Assembly: GCA_023408075.1 (NCBI GenBank)
Contig: JAEYKW010000011.1
Span: forward strand, 66,709 to 130,708
Source of the DNA: Bacillota bacterium
GTDB lineage: Bacteria > Bacillota > Clostridia > Christensenellales > SZUA-584
Direction: 5' to 3'
DNA length: 64,000 nucleotides
The position numbers and the translations under genes were made by a program. Numbering within the stretch: the first letter of the stretch is position 1; each line of letters starts with the position of its first letter. Shown here piece after piece: positions 1 to 8,325 of this stretch. Under the pieces are notes generated by a model that saw only the letters and a program-made list of their open reading frames with translations, searched no databases and was not told the origin of the DNA.

Positions 1-1
1 C

Positions 2-1831
2 GAACGCCTGCTGCAGAACTTAGACGGGCTTGACTGGCCCGAGAAGACGAAGATGATGCAGCGCAACTGGATCGGCAAATCGACGGGCGGCGAGATCACA
101 TTCGCGCTCGAGAACGGCGAAAGCTTCACCGTTTTCACCACCCGCGCCGATACGCTATTCGGCTGCACCTACGCGGTGCTCGCGCCCGAGCATCCGCTCA
201 CGCTGAAAATCACGACGGACGCACAGAAAGCCGCCGTCGAAGAGTATATTGCCTACGCCGCACGGGCGAGCGAGATCGACCGGCTCTCGACCACACGCGA
301 AAAAACGGGCGTGTTCACGGGCGCTTACGCGATCAACCCGGTCAACGGGCGGCGCATCCCCGTGTACGCGGCGGACTATGTACTCGCCACCTACGGCACG
401 GGCGCTGTGATGGCTGTGCCCGCGCACGACGAAAGAGATTACGAATTCGCGACGAAATACAACCTGCCCATTGAGCGCGTGGTCAAAGGCCGCGAGGGGG
501 AGGACGATACGCTGCCGTATGTTGAGTACGGTTTTCTCGTAAACAGCGAGGAATTCAGCGGTTTGCCCGTGGAAGACGGCAAAAAGGCAATTATCGAAAA
601 ATTGAAGGCTCAGAGCAAGGGCGATTTTAAAATCAACTACCGCCTGCGCGACTGGCTGATATCGCGCCAGCGCTATTGGGGCACGCCGATCCCTGTCGTC
701 TATTGCGACACCTGCGGAGAAGTGCCGGTGCCCGAGGATCAGCTGCCGGTGCGCCTGCCCTACGATGTGGACTTCACGCCGGACGGGACATCGCCGCTGC
801 TCAAATCCGAGAGCTTTTTGTATACCGCCTGCCCCAAATGCGGCGGCAAGGCCGTGCGCGACGCGGATACGATGGACACGTTCGTGTGTTCCTCCTGGTA
901 TTTCCTGCGCTATCCGGACAGCAGAAATGAGCAAAACGCGTTTGATACCGAATGGATCAACCAGATGCTGCCCGTCGATACGTACGTGGGCGGCGCGGAG
1001 CATGCATGCATGCACCTGCTGTACGCGCGCTTCTTCACAATGGCGCTGCACGACATGGGCCATGTGAACTTTGATGAACCGTTCACGCGCCTCGTGCACC
1101 AGGGCGTAATACTGGGGCCGGACGGCGCGCGCATGAGCAAATCGCGCGGGAACGTGATTTCGCCCGACGAATACATACAAAAATACGGCAGCGATGTGCT
1201 GCGCACATACTTAGGCTTCGGCTTTTCGTATATCGAGGGCGGCCCATGGAACGTGGACGGCCTGAAGGCGGTTCACCGTTTCCTCGAGCGTGTCGAGCGC
1301 ATCGTGTTGCGCTTGAAAGATATCAAAGCCACGAGCGACGAGGGCAAGAAGGAGCTGCTCTACGCGCAGAACTATGCCATCAAGCATGTGTCTGCGGATA
1401 TCGAAGCGTTCTCGTTCAACACGGCGATTGCGCGGCTCATGGAGTTTACGAACTTTTTGAACAAATATCTCGATGCGTCGCCCGACGAAACGGTCTCGGC
1501 CGATGCCGCAAGAACGCTCACCAAGCTGATTGCGCCGTTCGCGCCGCATTTTGCGGAAGAGCTTTGGGAGATGCTCGGCGAAGAGTACTCGGTATTTAAT
1601 CAGCCGTACCCCGTCTGCGACGAAAGCGCGCTCGTGCTCGATACGGTTGAGATGCCGCTGCAGATTAACGGCAAGGTGCGCGGCAAGTTTAATGTGGCGA
1701 CGGGCGCCACCAAAGAAGACATTGAAGCGCAGATCATGAGCACACCGGCGCTTACAGCGCTGTTTGAAGGAAAGACTGTGAAGAAGATGATCATCGTACC
1801 GGGTAAGATCGCCAACATCGTGGTGGGCTGA
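2..1831 (+). CDS. leuS: Leucyl-tRNA synthetase, 3' part (truncated by window edge)
   Basis: This class I synthetase charges tRNA-Leu with leucine in the cytosol. The frame is open from base 2, so the start codon and the HIGH-motif half lie before the window; 609 residues are visible. The editing (CP1) domain is present early (TTRADTLFG; later GTGAVMAVPAHDERD), followed by the WLISRQRYWGTPIP block, a zinc-ribbon-like Cys set (YCDTCGE and CPKCGG), the KMSKS loop as RMSKSRGN near residue 380, an anticodon-binding helical domain, and the C-terminal domain ending in the IIVPGKIANIVV stretch. A strong terminator follows. Identification is secure. Confidence 0.97.
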   Translation, partial: ERLLQNLDGLDWPEKTKMMQRNWIGKSTGGEITFALENGESFTVFTTRADTLFGCTYAVLAPEHPLTLKITTDAQKAAVEEYIAYAARASEIDRLSTTREKTGVFTGAYAINPVNGRRIPVYAADYVLATYGTGAVMAVPAHDERDYEFATKYNLPIERVVKGREGEDDTLPYVEYGFLVNSEEFSGLPVEDGKKAIIEKLKAQSKGDFKINYRLRDWLISRQRYWGTPIPVVYCDTCGEVPVPEDQLPVRLPYDVDFTPDGTSPLLKSESFLYTACPKCGGKAVRDADTMDTFVCSSWYFLRYPDSRNEQNAFDTEWINQMLPVDTYVGGAEHACMHLLYARFFTMALHDMGHVNFDEPFTRLVHQGVILGPDGARMSKSRGNVISPDEYIQKYGSDVLRTYLGFGFSYIEGGPWNVDGLKAVHRFLERVERIVLRLKDIKATSDEGKKELLYAQNYAIKHVSADIEAFSFNTAIARLMEFTNFLNKYLDASPDETVSADAARTLTKLIAPFAPHFAEELWEMLGEEYSVFNQPYPVCDESALVLDTVEMPLQINGKVRGKFNVATGATKEDIEAQIMSTPALTALFEGKTVKKMIIVPGKIANIVVG

Positions 1832-1859
1832 TCCGGCGAATCACATATCTGACACGCAT

Positions 1860-1887
1860 AAGCGGCAGCCACCGGTTGCCGCTTTTT
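1860..1887 (+). terminator. Rho-independent terminator after leuS
   Basis: An 8-bp stem AAGCGGCA/TGCCGCTT with an 8-9 nt loop is followed by a T-run, 29 bases after the leuS stop. Its 3' arm contains the -35 element of the next promoter. Confidence 0.9.
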
Positions 1888-1904
1888 ATGTTGTGTGGTA
1901 CAAT
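1876..1904 (+). promoter_or_regulatory. Sigma-A type promoter for the preQ1 riboswitch-queT transcript
   Basis: TTGCCG (1876-1881), a 17-base spacer and TACAAT (1899-1904) preceded by TGG. The -35 lies inside the leuS terminator stem, so only the 3' part of that hairpin precedes the predicted start of transcription near 1911. Confidence 0.75.
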
Positions 1905-1927
1905 GCCACGGTTGGGCGCAAAGCCCG

Positions 1928-1971
1928 GCGGACAGTTCGAAACCATCCTGTCCATAAATAAAACTAGGAGG
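1928..1971 (+). promoter_or_regulatory. preQ1 class I riboswitch
   Basis: P1 stem GGACAG (1930-1935) pairs with CTGTCC (1948-1953) around the loop TTCGAAACCATC. An A-rich tail, ATAAATAAAACTAGGAGG, follows directly. Short P1, a pyrimidine/C-containing loop and a 3' AAAACTA tail are the hallmarks of the preQ1-I pseudoknot. The tail runs into the Shine-Dalgarno AGGAGG, so ligand binding would be expected to hide the ribosome site. The downstream gene is queT, a known preQ1 regulon member. The call rests on visible motif plus context; a covariance-model score was not available. Confidence 0.88.
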
Positions 1972-1987
1972 CCGGATATAAGTCCGG
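1972..1987 (+). promoter_or_regulatory. Hairpin between Shine-Dalgarno and queT start codon
   Basis: CCGGA (1972-1976) pairs with TCCGG (1983-1987) around loop TATAAG, immediately after AGGAGG. The linear distance from SD to the ATG at 1992 is 20 bases, too long for normal initiation; folding the hairpin reduces it to about 4. It may set the translation start or be part of the switch. Confidence 0.55.
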
Positions 1988-1991
1988 ACAG

Positions 1992-2504
1992 ATGCCTTCT
2001 ATGGCATCCGTTGAGAATGAAATGAAAAGAAAGTTATTGACTCCACGCTTCATGGCGGAAACAGGCATCATCGCCGCGCTGTATTTTGCGCTGACGATGG
2101 CCAGCATCCCGTTAAGCTACATGACGCCGCAGGTGCGCATCTCCGAAGCGCTGTGCGTGCTGCCGTTCTTCACGCCCTCGGCGATTCCGGGGCTGTTCAT
2201 CGGCTGTCTGTTGTCCAACCTCGCGGGCAGTCCGCTCGGGCCTTATGATATTTTATTCGGCTCGCTCGCAACGCTGGCTGCGGCCTTTGCGGCGCGCTAT
2301 ATCCGCCCGAAGTGGCTCGTGCCGCTGCCTGCGGTCGTGATCAACGCGTTTGTTGTGGCCGGTATCCTCGAATACTATTTGGGCATCCTGTACTGGGAAT
2401 CCGTACTCTGGGTTGCCGCCGGGCAGTTGATCGCGTGCTATGCACTCGGCTTGCCGCTGCTGCTCGCACTCAACAAAAACAAGGATAAACTATTCAGGCG
2501 TTAG
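1992..2504 (+). CDS. queT: QueT family queuosine-precursor transporter
   Basis: A 170-residue integral membrane protein of the QueT (COG4708) family, thought to be the substrate-binding membrane (S) component of an ECF-type uptake system for preQ1 or a related queuosine precursor. Five or six hydrophobic segments fill the chain, including the conserved start of the family (ETGIIAALYFALTM, then the VRISEALCVLPFF and SPLGPYDILFGSLATLAAA stretches). It stands alone behind a preQ1 riboswitch, which supports the substrate. The start is uncertain: ATG 1992 follows the SD hairpin, but ATG 2001 and ATG 2022 (MKRKLL) are in frame and the last would match the short N-terminus of homologues. A terminator follows directly. 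Confidence 0.93.
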   Translation: MPSMASVENEMKRKLLTPRFMAETGIIAALYFALTMASIPLSYMTPQVRISEALCVLPFFTPSAIPGLFIGCLLSNLAGSPLGPYDILFGSLATLAAAFAARYIRPKWLVPLPAVVINAFVVAGILEYYLGILYWESVLWVAAGQLIACYALGLPLLLALNKNKDKLFRR

Positions 2505-2520
2505 TTTCCCGGGAAAAAAC

Positions 2521-2558
2521 AGGCGGTTTTCGGTTAAGAAAACCGCTTATTTATTTTC
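2521..2558 (+). terminator. Terminator after queT
   Basis: A 9-bp stem GCGGTTTTC (2523-2531)/GAAAACCGC (2538-2546) is followed by TTATTTATTTT. Confidence 0.88.
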
Positions 2559-2648
2559 CGTAAAAAGGGTTTTCCTGACTTTCAGTCGAATTCTTATAAA
2601 CGATTTCTATTTCTGGTCATGAATAACTTAGATGGGCAGCAATGATGT

Positions 2649-3875
2649 ATGGATGTTTATCTTGCGCGTCAGCCAATATTCACAAAAAGCCAGAAGTTAT
2701 ACGGGTATGAATTGCTGTATCGCAGCAGTCAGATGAACAGCTTTCACTGCAGCGACGGCGACAAAGCATCCAGTGATGTGATGATCAGCAGCTTCCATCT
2801 CATCGGTATTGAAAATATCACCGGCGGGAAGAAGGCCTTCATTAATTTTACCGACCAACTGATTAAAGAAGAAATCGCAACGCTGTTTCCGAGTAAAGAC
2901 CTTGTTGTTGAGATACTCGAAACCGTTCAGCCCTGCGGTGATATTGTTGCGAGTTGCAGCAGCCTCAAAAGCAAAGGCTATATGCTCGCGCTTGATGACT
3001 TTGTTTTCAGTGAAGAATATATGCCGCTCATCGCTATGGCGGATATCATTAAAGTTGATTTTTTAAGCACCCCTCCCCATATACGCGAAATGCTTGTCAA
3101 AACGCTCAAAAACAGAAACATAAAATTTCTGGCTGAAAAGATTGAAACTATTGAAGATTTTGAAATGGCCAAAAAGCTCGGCTACACTTTGTTTCAAGGG
3201 TACTTTTTCAGCAAGCCTGTCATTATGTCAGTTTACGATGTATCGCCCTCGAAGCTCAATTATTTGCTGCTGATACAAAAAACCAACCATCCCGACTTCG
3301 ATTTTGAGCAAGTTGCGGATATCATATCAAGAGACATCTCTTTGAGTTATAAGCTGCTGCGGCTCATGAACTCGGCCGCGTTCGGGTTTCGCTTCCGCAT
3401 CAAATCGGTCAGACAGGCGTTGATGATACTCGGCACGGAAGAAATCAGAAAATGGGTGTCGCTCATTGCCATCAGAGGAATCGGCGAAGACCATCCCGAC
3501 GAGATTATCACGACCTCATTGGTGAGAGCTCGTTTTCTGGAACAGCTTTCCGTTGCCTACAGCAAAGCCGCCAATCACGACGAGTGTTTTCTGATCGGCC
3601 TTTTTTCCACGCTTGATGTGCTGATGAGCCGTCCGATGAGCGACATATTGAAGGAGATCGCGATCACCGATGAGATTGCGGAGGCGCTTATCCACAACGG
3701 CGGACGAATGGGGCATGCATTTTTATTGATACTCGCCTATGAAAAAGCGGACTGGGACACAGTGACGCGGCTGTGCGGTGAATTGGGATTCGACTGCGGC
3801 AAGGTATCGGATATCTATCTTGAGGCCTTGGGCTGGAGCCGCCAGCTCGAAACCGAAGTTCATTTGCAGGGGTAG
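2649..3875 (+). CDS. EAL-HDOD domain signalling protein (YuxH-like)
   Basis: A 408-residue soluble two-domain protein. Residues 1-195 form an EAL-like domain: YELLYR replaces the signature, and VVEILE, LALDDF, IIKVDF, LAEKIE and FQGYFF correspond to the acidic, lysine and glutamine positions of c-di-GMP phosphodiesterases. Residues about 205-400 form an HDOD domain (ISRDISLSYKLLRLMNSAAFG). This architecture is that of COG3434/YuxH proteins, whose role is signalling but not well defined. Several metal-ligand positions are retained, so activity cannot be excluded from sequence. It is monocistronic, with queT's terminator before it and no clear Shine-Dalgarno site. A GGDEF protein at 34.7-35.9 kb could be a functional counterpart; that is inference. 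Confidence 0.88.
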   Translation: MDVYLARQPIFTKSQKLYGYELLYRSSQMNSFHCSDGDKASSDVMISSFHLIGIENITGGKKAFINFTDQLIKEEIATLFPSKDLVVEILETVQPCGDIVASCSSLKSKGYMLALDDFVFSEEYMPLIAMADIIKVDFLSTPPHIREMLVKTLKNRNIKFLAEKIETIEDFEMAKKLGYTLFQGYFFSKPVIMSVYDVSPSKLNYLLLIQKTNHPDFDFEQVADIISRDISLSYKLLRLMNSAAFGFRFRIKSVRQALMILGTEEIRKWVSLIAIRGIGEDHPDEIITTSLVRARFLEQLSVAYSKAANHDECFLIGLFSTLDVLMSRPMSDILKEIAITDEIAEALIHNGGRMGHAFLLILAYEKADWDTVTRLCGELGFDCGKVSDIYLEALGWSRQLETEVHLQG

Positions 3876-4202
3876 TCGCATTCACATGATGCTCCCCAAG
3901 CGGCTATTGATATAAGCGGCAAGCCAATCCATCATATCTGCTAAAGACACTAAGAATGATCAATCTTGACGCTTTTTACCGGGACTCTTATCTGAATGAG
4001 GCGCCCGATCATATTCTGATAATGTTAATTGTATTTTTAAGCAAGATGAAAACACGATGGAAGCTTTCATGAGTGAATCAGAATTCACCTCATATCTTTT
4101 TCTCAAATCTCATTGTCGCACTTTGTTTAATCGCTCTCTTTCCGCATACCCAAACCCCGCCGCCGCGTATACATTAGGGATCACTTATCAAAGAGGTTTT
4201 TG
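3876..4202. other. Intergenic region between the EAL-HDOD gene and the ZIP gene
   Basis: These 327 bases hold no recognised gene. A 38-codon frame at 3956-4072 (+) has no ribosome site and no recognised homology. The last bases carry the AGAGG ribosome site for the ZIP gene. No clear promoter or terminator was seen. Confidence 0.6.
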
Positions 4203-4898
4203 ATGTATCTACTAAGCGGCATAATTGGCAGTGTGATCGGTGCGGTGGGCACCATCATCGGCGGGCTGCTGGCTCTGCTGATCGGCAGGCATGCGCATGA
4301 GCCGCGCCCGTTTCTGGCTTTCGCGGGCGGCATGATGGTGGCCGTCGTGTTTTTTGATATGCTTTTGGAAAGCGAGGCGCTTGGCGGCATGGTGCGCATG
4401 TGCCTCGGCACGGTATCAGGCGGCGTTTTTTTTGCGCTTGCGGATCCGCTGATTAACCGCAGCGAAGAGCCTTCGCTCTATTCCACGGGGCTGCTCGTGC
4501 TTATCGGCATTGCGCTGCACAATCTGCCCGAAGGGCTTGCGGTGGGCTCGTCACTCGTGGAAAGCCAGCAGATGGCGCTGTCGCTCGGGCTGCTTATGCT
4601 CGTTCACGACATCCCCGAGGGAATCGTGGTATGCCTGCCGCTCCAGCTTTCGGGAATGAAGATACGGCGTATCTTCTTTCTCGCATTGTTGACGGGTGTG
4701 CCCACGGCGCTCGGCGCGGTCCTCGGCACAGCAATCGGCAGCATTTCCAGGGAAATGATATCGTTCTGCATTGCGTTTGCGAGCGGTGCCATGCTGTATA
4801 TCTCACTCAAAGAGCTGATTCCCGCGGCGGGCAAACACAAGGTGTTCTGGTCGTTGATGGGGCTTTGCATCGGCTTTTTTATGACGGAACTGATTTAA
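4203..4898 (+). CDS. ZIP family divalent metal transporter
   Basis: A 231-residue, roughly eight-helix membrane protein of the ZIP family, which moves Zn2+ or other divalent metals into the cytosol. The paired metal-site helices are plain: HNLPEG in the fourth segment (near residue 103) and HDIPEG in the fifth (near residue 138). Glycine-rich TM1 and a C-terminal FFMTEL complete the family pattern, and the length is normal. The start is ATG 4203, six bases after AGAGG; a TTG three bases upstream is less well spaced. The 3' end overlaps the convergent recF gene by 20 bases. Substrate specificity cannot be read from sequence. Confidence 0.92.
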   Translation: MYLLSGIIGSVIGAVGTIIGGLLALLIGRHAHEPRPFLAFAGGMMVAVVFFDMLLESEALGGMVRMCLGTVSGGVFFALADPLINRSEEPSLYSTGLLVLIGIALHNLPEGLAVGSSLVESQQMALSLGLLMLVHDIPEGIVVCLPLQLSGMKIRRIFFLALLTGVPTALGAVLGTAIGSISREMISFCIAFASGAMLYISLKELIPAAGKHKVFWSLMGLCIGFFMTELI

Positions 4899-5976
4899 GG
4901 GGCACCTCTTTAACCGCTCCTTCCGCAACGGTGTAGCTATGGGCATGGGCGCATTTTAGTGGCACCGCCGTGGTGATGAAGCATTGCGCGCCGCGGATGC
5001 GTTCGAGCAGCGCGGACTGACGCGCGGTATCCAGCTCGGAAAATACGTCGTCGAGCAGCAGCACGGGGCTTTCCCCAAAGTCTGCCCGCGCGATCTCGAA
5101 CGTCGCGAGCTTTAGTGAGAGCATCGCCGTTCTTATCTGCCCCTGCGACGAATACGCCTTGATCTCACCACCGTTGAGCGCCACCGCCAAATCTTCGCGG
5201 TGCGGCCCGTAAAGGCAAAAGCCCTGCTCAATTTCGGAGGACAACGATTTATCCATCTTTTCAAACAGCGCCGTTTTCAAATCCTCCCCGGTCACGCTGC
5301 TTTTATACTTAAGGCTCAACGCTTCGCCCCCGGCGAGATCATGATGCACGGCGCGGCTGATTTCATCGAGCCGCCGCAAAAACACCTGCCGCGTGCCGAT
5401 GAGGCGTGCGCCATGGTCGGCCAGCTGCTCATTGAATATCGTCACGAGCTTTTTGAGCTGATGCTCGGCCATGCGCGATTTAAGCAGCGCATTTTTCTGT
5501 GCAAGCGCCTTGCCGTATTCAAGCAGCTCGTAAAAGTAAGCGGGCCGGAGCTTACTGATCTCCATATCGATAAAGCGGCGGCGCAGAGACGGCGATTCTT
5601 TGAGCACCTTCAAATCCTCGGGTGAAAACACCACCGCGATAAAGTTGCCGAACAGCTCGCCCATCTTCTTCACGGGCTGGCCGCTTAGTTTAAGGCTCTT
5701 TTTTTCGAGCACAGAGAGCAGGGCTTCCACCGAAAACTGTCCCTGCTTCTTGACGACACCGCCTTTGATGTAAGCGGACTGCGCGTCGTCCTTGATGCAC
5801 TCGGCTTCCTTTTGCGTGCGGAACGATTTGCCCATGCTCAAAAAACCCACCGCTTCAAGCACGTTCGTTTTGCCGGCGGCATTTTTGCCCTGCAGAATGT
5901 TGATGCCATCCGAAAACGAGACGTTCAGGCTTTCATAGCTGCGAAAGTTTTTAAGCACAAGGCTATTAAGATGCAT
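4879..5976 (-). CDS. recF: DNA replication and repair protein RecF
   Basis: A 365-residue SMC-like ATPase that, with RecO and RecR, loads RecA at single-strand gaps. The N-terminus LNSLVLKNFRSYESL is typical, Walker A is GKNAAGKTNVLEA near residue 31, the ABC signature region is SSQGQIRTAMLSLKLA, and Walker B is PVLLLDDVFSELD. Length is normal. The Shine-Dalgarno AGGAAG overlaps the stop codon of the upstream GT-C gene, so the two are probably co-transcribed. In most Firmicutes recF follows dnaN; here dnaN is about 46 kb away. Confidence 0.97.
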   Translation of the reverse strand: MHLNSLVLKNFRSYESLNVSFSDGINILQGKNAAGKTNVLEAVGFLSMGKSFRTQKEAECIKDDAQSAYIKGGVVKKQGQFSVEALLSVLEKKSLKLSGQPVKKMGELFGNFIAVVFSPEDLKVLKESPSLRRRFIDMEISKLRPAYFYELLEYGKALAQKNALLKSRMAEHQLKKLVTIFNEQLADHGARLIGTRQVFLRRLDEISRAVHHDLAGGEALSLKYKSSVTGEDLKTALFEKMDKSLSSEIEQGFCLYGPHREDLAVALNGGEIKAYSSQGQIRTAMLSLKLATFEIARADFGESPVLLLDDVFSELDTARQSALLERIRGAQCFITTAVPLKCAHAHSYTVAEGAVKEVPLKSVPS

Positions 5977-5986
5977 AAGTCACTTC

Positions 5987-7171
5987 CTAAAAATACGAGT
6001 AATACCAGACCGCGCCCCACACATTGACGGCAATGCCGATTACGGTCAGCACTGCGGGCAGCACCGTCTGCCTGCGCGACAGCGCCTCCGGCGGCCGTTC
6101 GCCGATGACCAGCAGCGAAAACGGCAGCATGTCTACAAGATATCGGCATCCGAACTGCCAGCCCCCCATGGTCTTGTGGGAGAGTATCAGCAAAAGATGC
6201 AGCGCGAGACAGCTTAAATAGATGATCCGCGTGCTATTGAGCCGCCGCTGAAGCAGCCGTACTGCGAGCAGCACGAACGCCGGGTTCACGAGAAAGAACA
6301 GCGTGCCGTTGAACTCGGGCCAGAACCGCTCTCCCCCGGGCAGCTTTAATATCTCAAGGAAATTTCCCGGGACATAATCAAGCGAGAATTGCGGCGCCGT
6401 TAAAAACTCGGGGAGGTAATTATGACCGAACTCAAACGGATTGCCAAACCGGACAGCGTTATAGACGGCAGCGATTATACCCAATGCCGCAAGCGGCAAT
6501 ACATAGTTGATCGACCGAACAAACGTTCGTATTATATTGCCGTCCTTGATTTTATTATACAGCAGATAAAAAAGCAACGGAGCATAGACAATGTTCATGG
6601 GGCGGCACGCGAACGCCGCGCCGAGACAGAGGAACGAGAACGCCCACGCGGCCTTTTTTTCGCTGTCCATCAGATAAACGGCGAGCACAAGAAAGAAAAA
6701 CCCCTGAGTCTGGGCGGAAAACCACACCCAGCCCGTCAGTGACATATAAAACAGGTTGGAGCCGAGCGTCATCAGCAGCGCCGTGAGCGAGGAATAAAGC
6801 CCGTCAAAGCCGCGCCGCAGCATAAACCGGTAAATCAGCACGAACGAAAAGAAACCGAAAAGTGTGTTGATGAGGTTGTCCGGCGTATTTATGCCGAAAA
6901 ACGGCACGAGCAGGAACTGAATCACGCTCGGAAACGGCGGGAAGCTCACATAATAATGCCCGCCGTACCACGCCAGCTCGAGCCATGAGACGTTTTCGGG
7001 AAGATACATCTTCCCTTCCCACCAAGCCGCCGCCTGACGCGTATACGAATCGTAATCGCTGTGCGAGAGAATGCCCTGCTCAAACACGCGGTACATGATG
7101 ATGTAGGCACACACAAGCAGCCCCGCCGCCAATATGAAATGGTATGTGAAGCGTTGCTTTTCGTCGTTCAT
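5987..7171 (-). CDS. Multi-pass GT-C-like membrane protein
   Basis: A 394-residue membrane protein with about nine to ten hydrophobic segments. The first extracytoplasmic loop has the SDYDSYTRQAAAWWEGK stretch, whose acidic pair after TM1 resembles the catalytic Asp of GT-C (polyprenyl-phosphate-dependent) glycosyltransferases, followed by YYVSFPPFPS. A cell-envelope glycosyltransferase role is therefore suggested but not proven. The C-terminus has a second conserved loop (MGGWQFGCRYLVDMLPF) common to this broad family. It lies ten bases upstream of recF on the same strand. Acceptor and sugar are unknown. Confidence 0.7.
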   Translation of the reverse strand: MNDEKQRFTYHFILAAGLLVCAYIIMYRVFEQGILSHSDYDSYTRQAAAWWEGKMYLPENVSWLELAWYGGHYYVSFPPFPSVIQFLLVPFFGINTPDNLINTLFGFFSFVLIYRFMLRRGFDGLYSSLTALLMTLGSNLFYMSLTGWVWFSAQTQGFFFLVLAVYLMDSEKKAAWAFSFLCLGAAFACRPMNIVYAPLLFYLLYNKIKDGNIIRTFVRSINYVLPLAALGIIAAVYNAVRFGNPFEFGHNYLPEFLTAPQFSLDYVPGNFLEILKLPGGERFWPEFNGTLFFLVNPAFVLLAVRLLQRRLNSTRIIYLSCLALHLLLILSHKTMGGWQFGCRYLVDMLPFSLLVIGERPPEALSRRQTVLPAVLTVIGIAVNVWGAVWYYSYF

Positions 7172-7412
7172 ATCGCCGTTATTTTATCATGCACCTATGT
7201 TCTTAAGCAATGCAGAATTGGCGCGGTCAGCTTTGTGAGTATTCCTTCCTGAAAAACGAGATGTCTGCGCCGCTGAAACCGAGCATTTTAAGAAGCGCCA
7301 AGTGTTTTTCGGGCGACTGCTGCTCAAACCTTAAATGCCGTTTAAGCAAAAGCGCCCCGTTGCTTTCAGCCACGGAACGCTTCTTTACGGCTATTTTAAT
7401 TCTTAACCGTTC
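7172..7412. other. Intergenic region downstream of the glutamate-5-kinase-like gene
   Basis: The 241 bases between two leftward genes show no recognised gene, no clear terminator and no promoter that could be assigned with confidence. Confidence 0.5.
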
Positions 7413-8249
7413 TTAATTCTTGATATAGATATGCGTGCTCGCCGCCTTGCCCGAAACGATATCCGCTATGCGGTTCACGGCGCTCGAAATATACACATGC
7501 GTGCCCGCTTTGGCGGGGCCGAGCGAATATTTGAGCTTCGCGCCCGCACCCTGCGCGCCCGCGCGCGATGCGCCGCTGCAGCAGGAAATGGCCTCATTCA
7601 CGTTTGCCTCAAGCTCCTCGGGGCTGCTGCCCGTAATCTCGCGAATCAGTGTGGCGGAGTCCTTCGGGTCCTGATAGATGCCGTCCACCGACGTCAGTAT
7701 CACAAGCGTTTTGGCGTTGACAAGCATCGCGACCACCGCTGCGGTCTCGTCGTTGTCCACGCACTCCACCACCTCACGGCCGTCGTCGCCGATACGTTTG
7801 AGCTCCATCTTGCGGTTTTCCTCGCTCGAGACGGGGTCGTTGTAGTTGATGATCGGTATCGCGCCCTGTGCCGGCGCGCGGTTTAACAGCTTTAATATAT
7901 GCTCGCGCTTTTCCGCATCGTTAAAGTGGCTGTGCTCCACAAGCACCTGGCGCACCGAGTACTGCGGGCTGATAAACTGACGGTAATTCTCCATCAGTAT
8001 TGCCTGCCCCTGTGCGCTGTAGTCCGTTTTCACGTCTTCCTCGTCGCCGCTGAGTTCCCTGCCGTTGCGCTTTATATAATCGATACGGCCGATCTCCGTC
8101 GCGCCCGAGCTCACGAGCAGCATGCCGGGCTTCAGCGAACTCCCGAGCCGCGAGAATATATTGTAATCCAGATCGCCGTCATCATGGCGGATCAGCGCCA
8201 TCGAACCGATTTTAACGACGATATCATAAGCACTTTCCAAAAGCGTCAC
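7413..8249 (-). CDS. proB: Short glutamate 5-kinase-like amino-acid kinase
   Basis: A 278-residue amino-acid-kinase-fold protein. VVKIGS near the N-terminus is the phosphate-binding start, LLVSSGATEIG the glycine-rich substrate loop, GAIPIINYNDPV and CVDNDETAAVVAML correspond to the N-D blocks of glutamate 5-kinase, and LVILTSVDGIY is the nucleotide-binding strand. Glutamate 5-kinase makes glutamyl phosphate for proline synthesis. The chain lacks the C-terminal PUA domain of the 360-residue enzymes, and no proA is nearby, so the exact substrate is less sure than the fold. Start is GTG 8249, very close to AGGAG; TTG 8240 is an alternative. Confidence 0.75.
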   Translation of the reverse strand: MTLLESAYDIVVKIGSMALIRHDDGDLDYNIFSRLGSSLKPGMLLVSSGATEIGRIDYIKRNGRELSGDEEDVKTDYSAQGQAILMENYRQFISPQYSVRQVLVEHSHFNDAEKREHILKLLNRAPAQGAIPIINYNDPVSSEENRKMELKRIGDDGREVVECVDNDETAAVVAMLVNAKTLVILTSVDGIYQDPKDSATLIREITGSSPEELEANVNEAISCCSGASRAGAQGAGAKLKYSLGPAKAGTHVYISSAVNRIADIVSGKAASTHIYIKN

Positions 8250-8325
8250 TGCTCCTATCCTTGGTTGCGGTAAATAACGATATCAGTATAATCATCCCAC
8301 ATATAAATGTAAAGCTGTTGTTACA

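Noticed and set aside
155..1180. 341-codon minus-strand frame inside leuS, and similar long antisense frames in ntpA, pyrG, fhs and cca
   Set aside because: GC-biased codon positions of real genes produce His/Arg/Val-rich antisense frames; none has a family match or ribosome site.
3956..4072. 38-codon + strand frame (starts MINLDAFYRDSY) in the EAL-ZIP gap
   Set aside because: No ribosome site, no promoter and no recognised similarity; left as intergenic.
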